Assembly: GCA_028279725.1 (NCBI GenBank)
Contig: JANQNE010000005.1
Span: 1-35,324 of the forward strand
Source: Candidatus Nanoarchaeia archaeon
GTDB taxonomy: Archaea > Nanobdellota > Nanobdellia > Woesearchaeales > JANQNE01
DNA: 35,324 bases
Reading direction: 5' to 3'
In this document: piece after piece, positions 15,001-30,000 of the stretch
Layout: every line of letters starts with the position of its first letter
Position numbering within the stretch: position 1 is the first letter of the stretch
Translations under genes and position numbers: made by a program
The notes under the pieces: generated by a model
What the model was told of the DNA's origin: nothing
What the model saw: only the letters and a program-made list of their open reading frames with translations
The model's database searches: none

Positions 15001-18000
15001 AGAGATGTTCAGGAATGGAGAAAGCATAGGAACAAATTCAATAAGCAATATCATTGGAGAATCTGATCATGTATTAAGAGTGGGAGGAGCTCATAGATAT
15101 TTCAACGGCTCAGTTGATGAAGTGGTTATATACAATAGATCACTATCAAGACAGGAGATTATCCAGAACTACCAAAAAGGACTTTATGACATATACTTCC
15201 AATACAGAACATCCAACGATTCATCAACATGGTCAGAATGGACAGGAACAGACGACATCCCTCAGGCATACGAGCCAAACCAGACACTATTATTACTAGA
15301 CTTCGAAGACTACAAGGGATACAGCGGAGAAGTTCCAAACATAAAATCAAAAGCTATCTATGATTCAGACATGGTTGCATACTATCCATTGGATGGCCAT
15401 GCAGTTGATGAATCAAGAAATGAAAATAAAGGAACCATCTCAGGAGCTGTAGAGACAACAGGAATCGTTGACACAGCATTGGACTTTGATGGTGTTGATG
15501 ACATGGTTAACTTAAGCAGTTCAGGTTTAGATATGGGAGGAAATGATTTTTCAATCTCTATCTGGTTCAAAAGAAAAGGAGGAAGTTCAAGTGCTTGGCC
15601 ACACACTACAACTCTGATTTCATCAGGAGAAAGAAGTCTTCTTTCAGGTGCAGGAATAGATCAGGGATGGGCTCTTGGACCAGGTAATAATGCAGCTCAT
15701 CCTATTAGGTTTGATAGGAGTAATTCAACTTTTGCAGCTGCATTCCAATTTGGTATCTCTGATAATGATGTATGGAACCATTTAGTCCTTGTTAGAGAAA
15801 CAAATATTTGTAAGGATTCATTATATCTTAATGGAGAATTTATAGGTTCTGATTCAAGTGTCTGTGGGGATATTTCAGGAGATTCAGATATTTTGATTGG
15901 AATAGATCCAAACTATCCTTTCAATGGATCAATAGATGAAGTCATAATCTATGACACAGCACTTACAGCCCAGGATATCCAGGATCTGGCACACAACCCA
16001 GGCTATTCATCAGGTTCAGAACTAAAGCAAGATGGTAAGTTTGGAAAAGGAATTGAGATAGATGAAGAAGACTTCCTGACCTATCCAGTTGGACTAAGCA
16101 ATGATGAAAACACATTATTATTGTGCAGATTCGACAACTCATTCACATGCGAAGATGGAGAAAGGTTGTCCTTCAATTATTATTACGCAAACATCCCTGG
16201 AATCCAGTCAGCATGGACATTCAACGGAAACTCTAACGATTACATGGGCATAAACAACGGAACTATTGTAGGAAATATAACAAACACAACAGGATACTTA
16301 TGGGGAGCTTACCACTTTGATGGGTCTACCAGCTATGTGAACCTAGCTAACACAATCTCTTTCGGAGATAATGATTCATGGACATTCACAACATGGGCAA
16401 ATACTCCAGACCCTCATTGGGACGGATTGATAGGGGATGTTGACAATGATCAGTATATAATGCTTCACTCAAGCAATGATAGGGTAGCTTTCAGAGACAG
16501 GTTTGATGCTTATCACTATATATCAGACGCATTTGCTGTAGTTCCGAATGAGACAGCCCACTGGGCAATAGTCTACAATGGATCTCATATGAGCTCTTAT
16601 AAGAATGGAGAGTTCAGCAATATCAAAGAAGTTCCATACGGCGCAGTAAACTTCAGGAGGATCGGACAGGGAGGAGATGCAAGACATATGGATGGAATGA
16701 TGGATGAAGTAGCTATATTCAACACAACTCTAACTCAAGAACAGATCAAAGCTATGGTAGCTGTCAACAACAAAGGAAAATACGGAAGAGCATTCCACTC
16801 ACAAAAGAGAAATCTGTTGAGGATAACACCTACAGACAATATAGAGAAAGAAGAAGGAACGATTGAATTATGGTTCAGGCCAGACTGGGCAAGCACAGAC
16901 GCAGGCAATCATTATCTGTGGGACCTAAGAGACAGCTCAACTGGTTATGGTTATGCATACTTCAGTCCTGGCAGCGACACCATCAAATACCTGATGGGTG
17001 GAAATTTAATAGATTCAACATCACAAACATTCAGCGCAGGAGAGTGGATGCACTGGGCATTCACATGGAACGCAACTCATCTTGCAATATACAAAGATGG
17101 AATCTTAGACAAAATAGAAAACCAGACATTAAACACATCAAAACCTATGTCAACATACCTGACAATAGGATCAAGAAACACAGTAGCATTCCTGGGAAAT
17201 GCGACAATAGACGAGTTCGCAGTTTACGACTACGCAAAATCAGCAGATGAGATATACCAGGATTATTTAAGCAACATAAACGAATCAGCAGGAACAGTTG
17301 AGTTCTGGTTCAAGCCAGACTGGGACGGCACAGATACTGAAAATCATTATCCTTTCTTTGCAGGAAAAACAGGAAATTACTTATCCTTCTATTATGATCA
17401 GTCTTCAAACACACTAAGATGCGTATATAATCCTCAGAATAATGGAGGAAACTGGTCTGTCAGCAGGATAGATGTCTCAGACTGGAAAGCAGGAGAGTGG
17501 CACTATGTAGCATGTACTTATGATCCAAAAACACCAGTTCACGGAAACAATTATGTAATGATCTACACAGACGGCCAGTCAGGAACAGCATTAGATTCAA
17601 GAGCAACTATAGTAAACGAATATCTTGACCCATTAAATACAATATATATCGGAGAGACATTTGCAGGAAGCCAGGCAGACGGAATAATAGACGACCTAAA
17701 GATCTCCAACTATGTAAAGACAGCAGAACAACTGCAGCCAAAAGGATTCAGGCAGCCGGGAGATATTGATTCAGCGCATTCAAGATATATACAATGGAGA
17801 GCAGTCCTAAAATCACAGAAAGGGATCCCGTCACTATCACAAGTAAACATCAGCTATGAGCTATACTCAGCACAGGCTGGCAACGGATCAAACATAACTT
17901 CAAACACAAATATCTCTGTAGAGATAGGCGGAGACTCAGACATCAACCAGGAGTTCATCGGTGTACATGATGTAGTGTTCAAAGAAGGATCCAGCAATCT

Positions 18001-21000
18001 GATAGAATTCAGCCATAACTTCTCTGTAGATGCATTAAATTTCTCAGACATAAATATAACTAAACAGTCACTGACAGCAGACAGAGCATCTATACTGGTC
18101 AAAGGATTAAACACAACAAAGACTGTATTTGTAGACAGTGTAGCTGATTCAAACTATGTATGTATAAAAGATGCTGTAATAGATTCAATATCACAGATCT
18201 CAGACTACTGCAACGCAGCTGACGAATACTTAGTGTCCTGCCCAGGAACAAACGCACACATAACATGTACTATAAATGATTCAAGATACAGGCTAACTGG
18301 CCTGCAGCACTCAGGAGTTGTCGAAGTAAAAGGAGTAATGCCGACAACACCAGGCTCAAAACCATTCTATACAACAGACAACAACCCAAGAAACACATCA
18401 GAGATATCCTGCTTAGCTAATTTGAAAGAAGGAGATAAATGTAACACGACTTGGACAATAAACACGACAGGAATCAAGAACACTACATGGGGATTCTTCG
18501 TTACTTATTCAGCAGTAAACTACACAGATATACAATCTAATAACTCACCTCAGGTAAACATAACCATAACCAATGCTAATCCATATTACGAAACAATACC
18601 AACACAGATGTGGGATGAGAACTCAAACTACACGCTAAACTTATCCACGTACTTCTCAGACCCAGACAATGATACATTAACATACTCAACAACATCATAC
18701 AGCGATCCTATAAATATCTCATTCAGCGGAGATACAGCAACATTCACTCAGCCTGAGGATTGGTATGGTTCAAGATACATAAACATCACAGGATCAGATG
18801 GAGAGAGAAATATAACTTCCAACATCTTCCAGCTGAAGGTCAACGAAGTTCCGTCTCCAGTGGACACCATAGGAACGATCAACGATTACATCATCGTGAT
18901 GAATTCCAACCTATCGATAAACGTTTCAGATTATTTCAAGGATGAAGATGGAGATGTACTTACATACTCAAATAACTCAGTTCCAAACGCAACAATAACA
19001 TACAGCTATCTGAAATACCTTGTCCAAAGAGGAACTTATGACACTCCTAATGATGCAAAAGACACAGATGTACTAAGATCCACAGCATATGTTGCAGACG
19101 GACTGTCAGGATTACAGATACTTGACTCATCTGACAAAGATAATATAACTTTCATAAACAACTATGACACAAATGGAACAGCAGAAGGGATCCATGTTTC
19201 AACTGACAATTATGCTTATGTTGCAGACGGGGAAGATGGGTTATTAATCCTGGATGTATCTAATCCATACTCCATAACATTATTAGACAGCTATGATACA
19301 GCAGGTTATTCAGAAGATGTTGAGGTGCAGGGAGATATAGCATATATATCAGATGATGCATCTTCAGTAATTGCAGTAAATATATCAAATAAATCAGACA
19401 TCATCTATCTGTCACAATACAATGTATCATCCTATGTTGATGGAATTGATGTTGACGGAGACTACCTATACGCTTCAAACGGACTTGACGGACTGCTTAT
19501 CTTAAACATCTCAGACCCTGCAAATATAGTGAATATCTCTGAACTGGATACACAGTTTGCAAGAGATGTTTATTATGAAGATAACTTTGTATATCTTGCA
19601 GACTCAACAAAAGGGCTAAAGATCATAAACGTAACTGACAGATCTAACCCAACACTGGTCGGAAGCTATGATACATTAGGGTCCTCAAAAGCAGTATTCA
19701 AGGCAAATGACTATGCTTACATAGCAGACGGAACAAACGGACTTGTAATAATAGACATAACAAACAAATCAGATCCTACTCTGCATAACACAAGACCAGT
19801 TACAGCAGTTGAGCGTGGACTGTTTGTATTCGAGAAATTCTCGTACATCTCCATGGGAACAGACGGAATCGGAATAGTAGAAGGAAAGACAGAAGCATTC
19901 ATACAGCCAGACACAGGATTCTACGGAAATTTAACTATCTACTTCAACGCATCTGATATAAACACATCAGTGTCATCAAATAACTTCACAGTTTTGGTTG
20001 ACTATCCTCCGACAGCATCATTCCTGCCTAATCAGAATTGGCCAGAAGATACCAATACAACAATAAATCTATCACAATACTTCACAGACTTAGACAATAA
20101 CGATATCAACTACACATACACTCAACCAGCAAACATAACAGTCATACTTGACAATGCAACTAATCTAGTAACATTCATACCTCCAGCAGAATGGTATGGC
20201 CTGAACTACATACAGTTTACAGGTTATGACACTCATGGATTCTCAGGAACATCAAGAAATGTAACATTAAATGTTTCATCAGTAAATGACTTGGCAAACG
20301 CAACTAACTTAGAATGTTATAATAGTACAGCTTGGAGCAACTGTTCAAACATCTTATACAAAGAAAACATAACTCAGATAAGAGTGGGCTGTAATGATTC
20401 AGATGGATACATTTCAAGAGTAGAATACAGGTTATACAATGTTGAAGACACCAATTATGTAATAAACGAAAATAACTACACATACAATATAGGAAGCACA
20501 TACTATCTGAACACATCATTCTATAACACAGATTCAGGAAATTTCAACTTGACAGCCTACTGTGTTGACAATGAAGGCGGAAAAGGACAGACAGACAACA
20601 CCTGGTTTGTTCCATTCGGTACTTTAGTAATAACAACAAATGGAACTAACATAAACGTAACTAAGTTAACAATGTTCAACACATACGCATTCCTAACTTG
20701 TACAGGAGGAGAATGCGGCAATGTTTCAGCTTACTTAGATCCAAAGTTCACAGGAAATGCGTCAGGAACTTCAACATCAAGCATCGCAGGAGGTTCAGAG
20801 ACAAGCGGATCTTACACATTAACTCACAAATCAGATGACAAAGCAGGCGGAGACATCACAACAGCAGGTTATGAAGGAAGATCTGGTTGGTATTATACTT
20901 CTGATACAGGAATCCCAACAATAACATCTATTTCAATCTCACCAACAGAACCAGGATTAGATGATAACCTGACAGCATCAGTAACAGGAGACAATGCAAC

Positions 21001-24000
21001 ATACATATACAACTGGATAAAAGACGGAACTTCAACAACTGTGCTGAACATGCCGTTCAACAACGGCTCAACTGTCTACGACTTCAGCGGAAACGACAAT
21101 GCAGGAACTCCGAACAATGGAGCCAACTATACATCAGCTGGAAAAGTAGGGGGAGCATATGAATTTGATGGTGTTGATGATTTTATAACTGCTGGCCCAG
21201 TAAACTTTGAAACAAATGCATTTACAGTTTCATTATGGGCAAAGAAAGCAACAGCTACTTCATCAAGCAATCAACTGCTTATGGGACCAGGAAGTTACCC
21301 TGGATATATGTTACAGCTCAAAAGAAATGATTTGGGCAATGGTATATTCTTCAGAACTCGTAATGGAGTAACTAATAATGATTTACACACAAATTATGCA
21401 GTTACAGACACAGATTGGCATCACATAGTCTTCACAAGAGATGCTTCTGGAAATAAAAAGGTATACATAGATGGAGTACAGGATTCCGTAACAACCAATG
21501 ATGGAAGTATGGATACAACAGACAATCAGAGTACACATATAGGTGGTGATCCTAGTTGGGGTCAATATTTCAACGGAACAATAGATGAAGTTAGAATCTA
21601 CAACTACTCTTTAACACCAGAACAGATCAAAGCACACTACAATCTAGAATACAACAAGATACTTTCAAATGAAACTTCAAATGGTGAAGTATGGAATGTC
21701 TCAGTAACTCCAATAAATGACCAAGGATACAATGGCTCAACTTATTATTCATCAAATACAGCGCAAGTCTCAGGAAACCACGCTCCGACAATAGCTTCAG
21801 TTACTATAACGCCATCAGAAGCACTATCAGCAAATAACCTAACTGCAGTTGTAAGCAACATCTCAGACGCAGAAAATGATGCTGTAACAATAAACTACAA
21901 CTGGTATATCAATAACATATCAGCAACACTATTGAACATGCCATTCACAGCTCCAATCAACAACATAACATACGACTTCAGCGGATACAACAACCATGGA
22001 ACAAATAACGGCGCAACATGGACAAGCTCAGGAAAAGTCGGTGGAGCATATGACTTTGATGGTGTTGATGATTATATCAGCATGGGAGATGTATTAGATG
22101 TGGGAAGTTCTGACTTCACTATAGGGGCATGGATAAAAACTACAGATGAAAATGGAATGGTGGTTTCAAAAGGAACAACTGCTGATTACAGTTACGATCT
22201 GTTCATACTAGGTGATCAACTAAGAATTACTTTATCTCAGAGTGGAGGAAGCAATCATTGTGAAGCAACCCAGTCTTCAACTGGAGTAAATGATGATGCA
22301 TGGCACCAGATTACAGGAGTATGGGAGTCTGGAGTTGGATGTAAACTTTATGTAGATGGTTCAGAAGTTGCAAATGACACAACTCTTTCAGGAGTGTTGA
22401 ATGGTGATTCTGCTGCTGCACTTAATATAGGTAAAAGAGAAGATGGAGCATTATTATTCAACGGAACAATAGATGAAGTACAGATTTACAACTACTCACT
22501 ATCACCACAACAGATCAAAGCACTTTACGATCTAGAATACAACACAACAGTATCACAAGAAACAACTGATTCAGAATACTGGTCAGTAAAAGCAACACCT
22601 ATTGATGAAAACGGACTGAACGGATCAACATACACATCTGACCAAGTACTGATAGGCTTCATAGATTCAGACGGAGACGGAGTAAATGATGCTAACGACA
22701 CACTAGTTGGAGACCAGAATGATGTAACAACATCAAACATCGCTAACCTAAACATAACAATTGACGGATCCAACAACTTATCAGGAACTTTCTCAGGAGA
22801 AAAGACAGTCATATTCAAAGATGGAAACAGCCTGATAGCTTCATTCATACATAACTTCTCAGAACAGTCGATCAATCTAAACAACGTAATCCTAGAACAA
22901 CAAACTAATTCAAGCAGCAAAGGATATTCAGTGATCTCAGGAATCAACCTGTCATCAGGACAGACCAAAGATATGTACATAGATGTGATAGCAGGAACTA
23001 ATGCATTATGTGTAAAGAACGCTGAGATGACATCTATAAATGACATCACTATATCATGCGATGGAACAGGAGAACTAGAGCTTCCATGCCCAGGATCAAG
23101 ATCAGGACTGACTTGTTCAATCATAAACAATCAATACAGGATACAGGGATTAGATTATTCAGGTGGAGAAGAGACTACAAAAGGAATAATCAACACAACT
23201 TGGGGAGCTGTTCCGTTCCACACAGTAAATGCATCCAACCCATACACATACAATAACTATTCATGCTTAGGAAACATGCAGGACGGTTCATCATGTAATG
23301 TATCCTGGATAGTAAGAGCAACAGGATTATCTGACACAACATGGGAATTCTTTGCTTTTGCTACATCACAATACCTATCACAGCAGAACTCGTCGATATT
23401 CAACGTGACTATCACAAACTCAGCTCCTTCAACACCTACATTGATCAGTCCAGCTGATCTGTTCAACACATCATCAAACACAATATCTTTCAACTGGTCT
23501 AACTCAACTGATGAAGAAGGGGACCCAGTATCGTTCTACTTGCAGATAGATGAAAACTCATCATTCCAGGCTCCTTTGGCTTACAATAACCTAACAAACG
23601 GAACTAACAGGACAATGGCGGTAGCAGCAGGAACATGGTATTGGAGAGTCCAAGCTTGCGATGATAAAGGAGACTGCTCAACATCAGCTTACAGAACACT
23701 AACAGTTGACCAGCAACCACCATCAATAACTATAGATGATCCTTCACATGATGATGTACGTGCATGGCTGATATACTTATACTCAACAGTAACAGACAAT
23801 ACCATAATAGATACAGTCAGATACGAGATAACAAACAACTCCGGAACTGTTATCGACAGTGGAACGTTAACATCAGGAGGATCATGGGACACAAGCTGGT
23901 ATTCAGGAACTACAGTCCTTGCGAATGATCCTGATACAAACTATTTCAATTGGACTATCTATGCAAACGACACATTCGGAAACAACGCAAATGAAACAGT

Positions 24001-27000
24001 AAGATTCATAGTTGACAACAGAAAACCAGGAATCAATATCCTAACTCCTAACAACATCAACATCAGCACAAACTTTAACCTGAATATAGAGCTGTTCAAC
24101 GAACACCTTAACATATCGTCCTACAATATCTCTAGATTAGGAACACAGTATGCTTACAACATAAACTCATCCATAGGGGTAGCTAACTTCACATGGACTG
24201 ACTTAATAAACATCTCAACATTCCCAGATGGAGAGTTTAACATAACAGTATATGCAGAAGACGAAGTTGCAAACAATAGGACAACAACAGCCACATTCAG
24301 TATAGACATAACAGGTCCTGCTTATTCATCGATAACAAAAACAGCAGATCCAATATATAATACAATGAATGTCCAGATAAACACAACTTGGACAGATGCA
24401 ACTGCTGTACAGAACGTAACATTCTACACAAATGCGTCAGGATCATGGGCTAACTTAACAACAAATAACATCGGAGATATATACTACGCAACAATCTCAT
24501 CATCACAGATAGAAAACCAGGAAGTTATCGGATGGTATTCATCAGCAACAGACACTCTAAACAATTCAAACAGCACAATGCCTGTACAGGTATTCACAGT
24601 CCAGAACAGAGATCCAACTTCAACAGCGATCCCTATAATAACCTGGGAAGAGGGAAGCAACTATACACTGAACTTCACAGATTACTTTACAGATGCAGAT
24701 TCAGATGACTTAACATTCACTTCAACAACTCCTGCAAATACACAAGTGACCATAAACAACGCAACTGATCAGGCTCTTCTAGTCCCAGATGCATTCTTCA
24801 ATGGATTAAATTACATCCAGTTCACAGCATATGATCCATATGGTGGAATTAACACTTCAAACAATGTAACATTAAACATAACACCAAGAAACGATCCTCC
24901 TGAACTGAACAGCATAGAATGCTACAACGGATCAGTATGGTCAGCATGCGATAACATCAAATTCGACAATAATCTGTCTGTGAGAGTTAACTGCACAGAT
25001 ATTGACGGAGCATCAGATCTAAACAATGCAACATTTACACTATATAATATAGAAGACTCACAGACAATATTCAGCGTAACCAACGCAACAAGCACACAGG
25101 GAGACTGGTGGATATACAGCTACAACCAGTTGATTGAAGACTCAGGAACATTCAACCTGACAGCGTCATGTATTGATTCAGACTCACAGTCAGATTCAGG
25201 ATTTGCAAACTGGAGCATAGCATGGGGAATGGTGCAGATATCGATAGTTGACCCTATAGCAAATATCAACCCTGCAGTCTCAGAGCTGTTCAATGTGACA
25301 GCACAATACACATGCACAGCAGGAGAATGCGGAGACCTAGAAGCTAACTTAACTATAAATGATTCACAACTTTCAACATCTTCAACAACACCATTCTATA
25401 CTCTAAGCAGCAATCCGCAGACAGGAGGATGCTTAACTGACACAATACTTGGAGATTCATGCAACATAACTTGGCTTGTAAATACAACAGGAGATCACGG
25501 AACATTATGGACATTCAAAGCCCTAAGCAGAGCAGTTAACTATTCAGCATATGTCTCTGATTCAGAATCAAACACATTCAACGCAACTATCAAGAACACA
25601 GCACCTACACAACCAACACTGGCAACACCTATCAACCTATTCAACACAACAGACACAACACCTTCATTCGATTGGTCAGATTCAGTTGACATAGACAACG
25701 ATTCAATTATATATTTCCTGGAATTGAGCAACTTCTCATCATTCTCATCATTAGAGAGAAATATATCTTCAAATATCTCATCAGCAACAGTGTCATCAGC
25801 ACTTGCAGATAACACATATTATTGGAGAGTCAGATCATGCGATACATTCAACGACTGCTCATATTCAACAGAGAACAGGACAATAACAATAGACACAACA
25901 CCCCCACAGATAACGATAGATGCTCCTTCAGCATCAGATGTAGTAGGATGGACAGTTAACTTACAGACAACAATAACAGATTCAGGAGTAGGAATGATAG
26001 ATTCAGCCTGGTATGAGATAATAAACAGCACAAGCTCTGTTGTAAACTCATCAACACTATCAGCTCCTAACTATGACACTGTCTGGATAACTGCATTAGA
26101 CATCCCATCAGACGGAAACTACACATTCAAAGTATATGCAAACGATTCATTAGGAAACACAATATCAGAAAATGTAACATTCATCTTAGATAACACAAAA
26201 CCAAGCGTGCAGATAATCTATCCTAACAATATCAACCTAAGCTCAAGCTTCAACATAGATATAAGAAACTATAACAAGCATCTGATCATTGCAAACTACA
26301 CTATAACAAACTCAACAGGAACATTGTTCACATCTAACTCAAACACATCAATCAACAAGCCAAGCTTCAACTGGACTGATCTGATCAACATTTCAACATG
26401 GGCTGACGGCTTATACAACATAACAGCTTATGCTCAGGACGAAGTAGGAAACAACAGAACCGTTACAGCAGCATTCACAGTTGACCAGACACCTCCTCAG
26501 TATTCAGGAATAACAGACACAACTGATCCGATCTACAATGATATGGCTGTATACTTGAATGTAACCTGGACAGATCCAAGAACAGTAGATACAGTCATCA
26601 TAAGGCATAATGCATCAGGATCATACCAGGATGCAACAGTATCACAGGATGGAAATGTATACTACACAACGATCTCAGCAGCACTATTGCAGAATCAGGA
26701 AACAGTCGGCTGGTATTCAACAGCAAATGATTCAGTTTCAAATGCACAGACAACACCAACACAACAGTTCACAGTTCAGAACAGAGCTCCGACTTCAACA
26801 GCGATCCCGACAATATCCTGGCCAGAAGACACAGTCAACAATTCATTGAACTTAACAGCTTACTACACAGATGCAGACTCAGATGATCTTAACTATACAT
26901 CAACACAGCCAGCAAACATAGCAGTCTCAATCGATAACAGCACAGGAATCGTAACTTTAACACCAGATGCAAACTTCACAGGAACAAGGACAATACAGTT

Positions 27001-30000
27001 CACAGCTTATGATCCTTATGCAGGAGCTAATAACTCAAATATCATAACATTGAATGTAACACCAGTAAATGACGCTCCAGAACTGAACAGCATAGAATGC
27101 TACAACGGATCAGTATGGTCAACATGCGACAATGTAGTATTCGAAAGCAATCTATCAGCAAGGATAAACTGCACAGATATAGACGGAAATGATATTACAA
27201 ACGCAACATTCCTATTGTATAATGTAGAAGATGCAGAATACTTATTCGATGTAAACAACGCAACATCAGTACAAGGAGATCTTTGGATATACAATTACAG
27301 CCAATTGCTTGATGATTCAGGAACATTCTATCTGAATGCATCCTGCATAGATACACAATCAGCTTCAGATTCAGTATCAGAACAGTTCAACATCTCATGG
27401 GGAGCAATACAGGCGACAATAGTTGATCCTATAACAAACTTAAATCCTCTAAGATACGATCTCTTTAATGTAACAGTTGAATACACTTGCTTGACAGGAG
27501 AATGCGGAGATATACTTGCTAATCTGACAGCTAATGATACATTAGTATCAACAACACCAGGAGTTGAACCATTCTATACATTTGATTCAAATCCAGTCAG
27601 CCCAGCAACTGACGCTTGCTTAGCTGATATGTTAGTGGGAGATTATTGCAATGTAACATGGCTTGTAAATGCAACAGGAACAAAAGGACCTATCTATCCG
27701 TTCATATCATATGCATCGTCAGCTAACTATTCAGCATATATTGCACAGGAAGAGTCAAATAACTTCACAGTATCTATCGGAAACACAGCACCTTTGGCAT
27801 CTGATCTGTTATATCCTCCAAACGCAACTCTGACAAATGACAACACACCATGGTTCAATTGGACTGACTCATATGACACAGATAACGACACAGTTGATTA
27901 CAGGTTAGACCTGGATAATGATTATGCATTCTCACTTCCTATAAACAGGACATACACTATGTCTGGTTCAAACTACACAACACCAGCACTTGAAGATGGA
28001 GTATGGTTCTGGAGATCAAGAGCTTGCGACCCAACACCTATATGTACTGCTTCAAACCAGACATGGCAGATAACTATAGATGCAAATGCTCCTTCAACTA
28101 CGATCAACTTCACAAGTACCTCATGGCAGTCAGCAGACATCTCGATCAACTTATCATGCACAGACAGCTTCATAGGATGTGATTCAACATTCTATTGCAT
28201 AGACACAAATAACACATGTAATCCATGGTCAGGAACAGAATACACAACTACAATAACACATTCAACAGAAGGAACAAGATACATAAGGTTTGCAAGCAAT
28301 GATTCAGCTGCAAACATAGAAAACACATCCTCACAAGTGCTAAAACTTGACAAGACAGATCCATCAGCACCGGTATTAGCAGCACTTCCAGCCTGGTCAA
28401 CAGACGGAAATGCAACACTGAACTGGACGGCTTCATCAGACGGACAGTCATATATCGACAGATACGAGCTTTGGAGAAACAGGACTTGTGAATTCATAGC
28501 AAACCAGACATGGCAGGATGCAGCAGGAGTGCTTTCAAATTCAACACTGAGCTTTGTAGACACAGGATTATTCTCTAACTGCACTTATAATTACTATGTT
28601 GTTGCTTATGATGCTGTAAATCACACAGCAAACTCAACGATAAGATCAATTACAGTAGACACAGACCACCCAGGAGTCCAGATAACTTATCCTAATAACA
28701 GCCAGGTCATTCTTACGAGTGATGTAAACGTAACAGTTGACTTTGCAAACACATACAACGTAAGCTGTAACTTAACCTATAACGGAACTTATGTTGAGAT
28801 GCTCGGAGATAACTTAATCAGTGGAACTGCATACTATTATTTCCCTAATATCTCAGACGGAATCTACAACTTCACTGCAGTATGTTGGGATCTTGCACTG
28901 AATACACAGCAGGACACAGTAACAAATGTTATGATAAGTACAACACCACCAATAGTTGAAAACTTATCAGTTGCATTCTATTCAGGAGCAGGAGGAGTGA
29001 ACAATAACGGAACCTATTATGACGGAAGCAGATGGTTCTATGATCAGGGAGATGATTCAGCATTCGGATTCACAGTTGACGTAACAGATAATGCTGGAAT
29101 TGACAGATGCGAATGGTCATGGAGCTCAACAGCAGGAGAATACTATAACGGAACTAACTCATCATTCGGAACTACACTGAACATACAAGATGTATCTGGA
29201 ATAGCGAACATGTCAAGCAATAATGACGGAAATGTAACATTGTTCGTAGAATGCTTCAATGTAGCAAACATATCGACAAACTCATCAATCAACTTCACAT
29301 TAGACAATACAGCACCAACTTCATTAGTCATTACACTGATCAACGATACAGACTCAGGCTCAGATGGATATGATCCATTGGCAGGCTATTATGATGACAG
29401 CTTAGTAAATATCTCAGTAACTTCATCACCTGCAGATGCTAGCTCAGGACTGCCTGCTGCAAGATTCGCATACAAAGAAGACTTAGAAGCTTATTCAGCA
29501 TGGACTGCAAACACATATTTCGCTTCACCAACTTCAGAAAACGATCAGTCAACAATATATGCTAAACTAAGAGATAATGTTGGAAATGAACTCAACACAT
29601 CAACAACAGTTATCGTAGATACAGCTTATCCTGCAGCATTCAACATAACAAGAACAGCTGATCCAGTATACAACGATATGCCTGTATATCTGAATGCAAC
29701 ATGGACAGACAACACACTATTGCAGTTTGTATATATAGCCCATAATGCAGACGGACTATGGCAGAACATAACAGCAGCTAACATAAGCTCAGATTACTAT
29801 GCGATAGTCTTCTCATCAGACTTGCAGAACCAGGAAGTTGTTTCATGGAACACAATAGCTTTAGATGCTGCTGGAAACTTAAACAGCTCAATACCTGACT
29901 TACAGTTCACAGTTCAGAACAGAGTTCCGACTTCAAGCATAGTTCCAAATATGACTTGGCCAGAAGACACCATAAACACTTCATTGAACATCTCACAATA

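Noticed and set aside
22525-23130. 201-residue reading frame on the minus strand
   Set aside because: It is antisense to a conserved repeat block of the giant gene and has no promoter, ribosome-binding site or recognisable domain.
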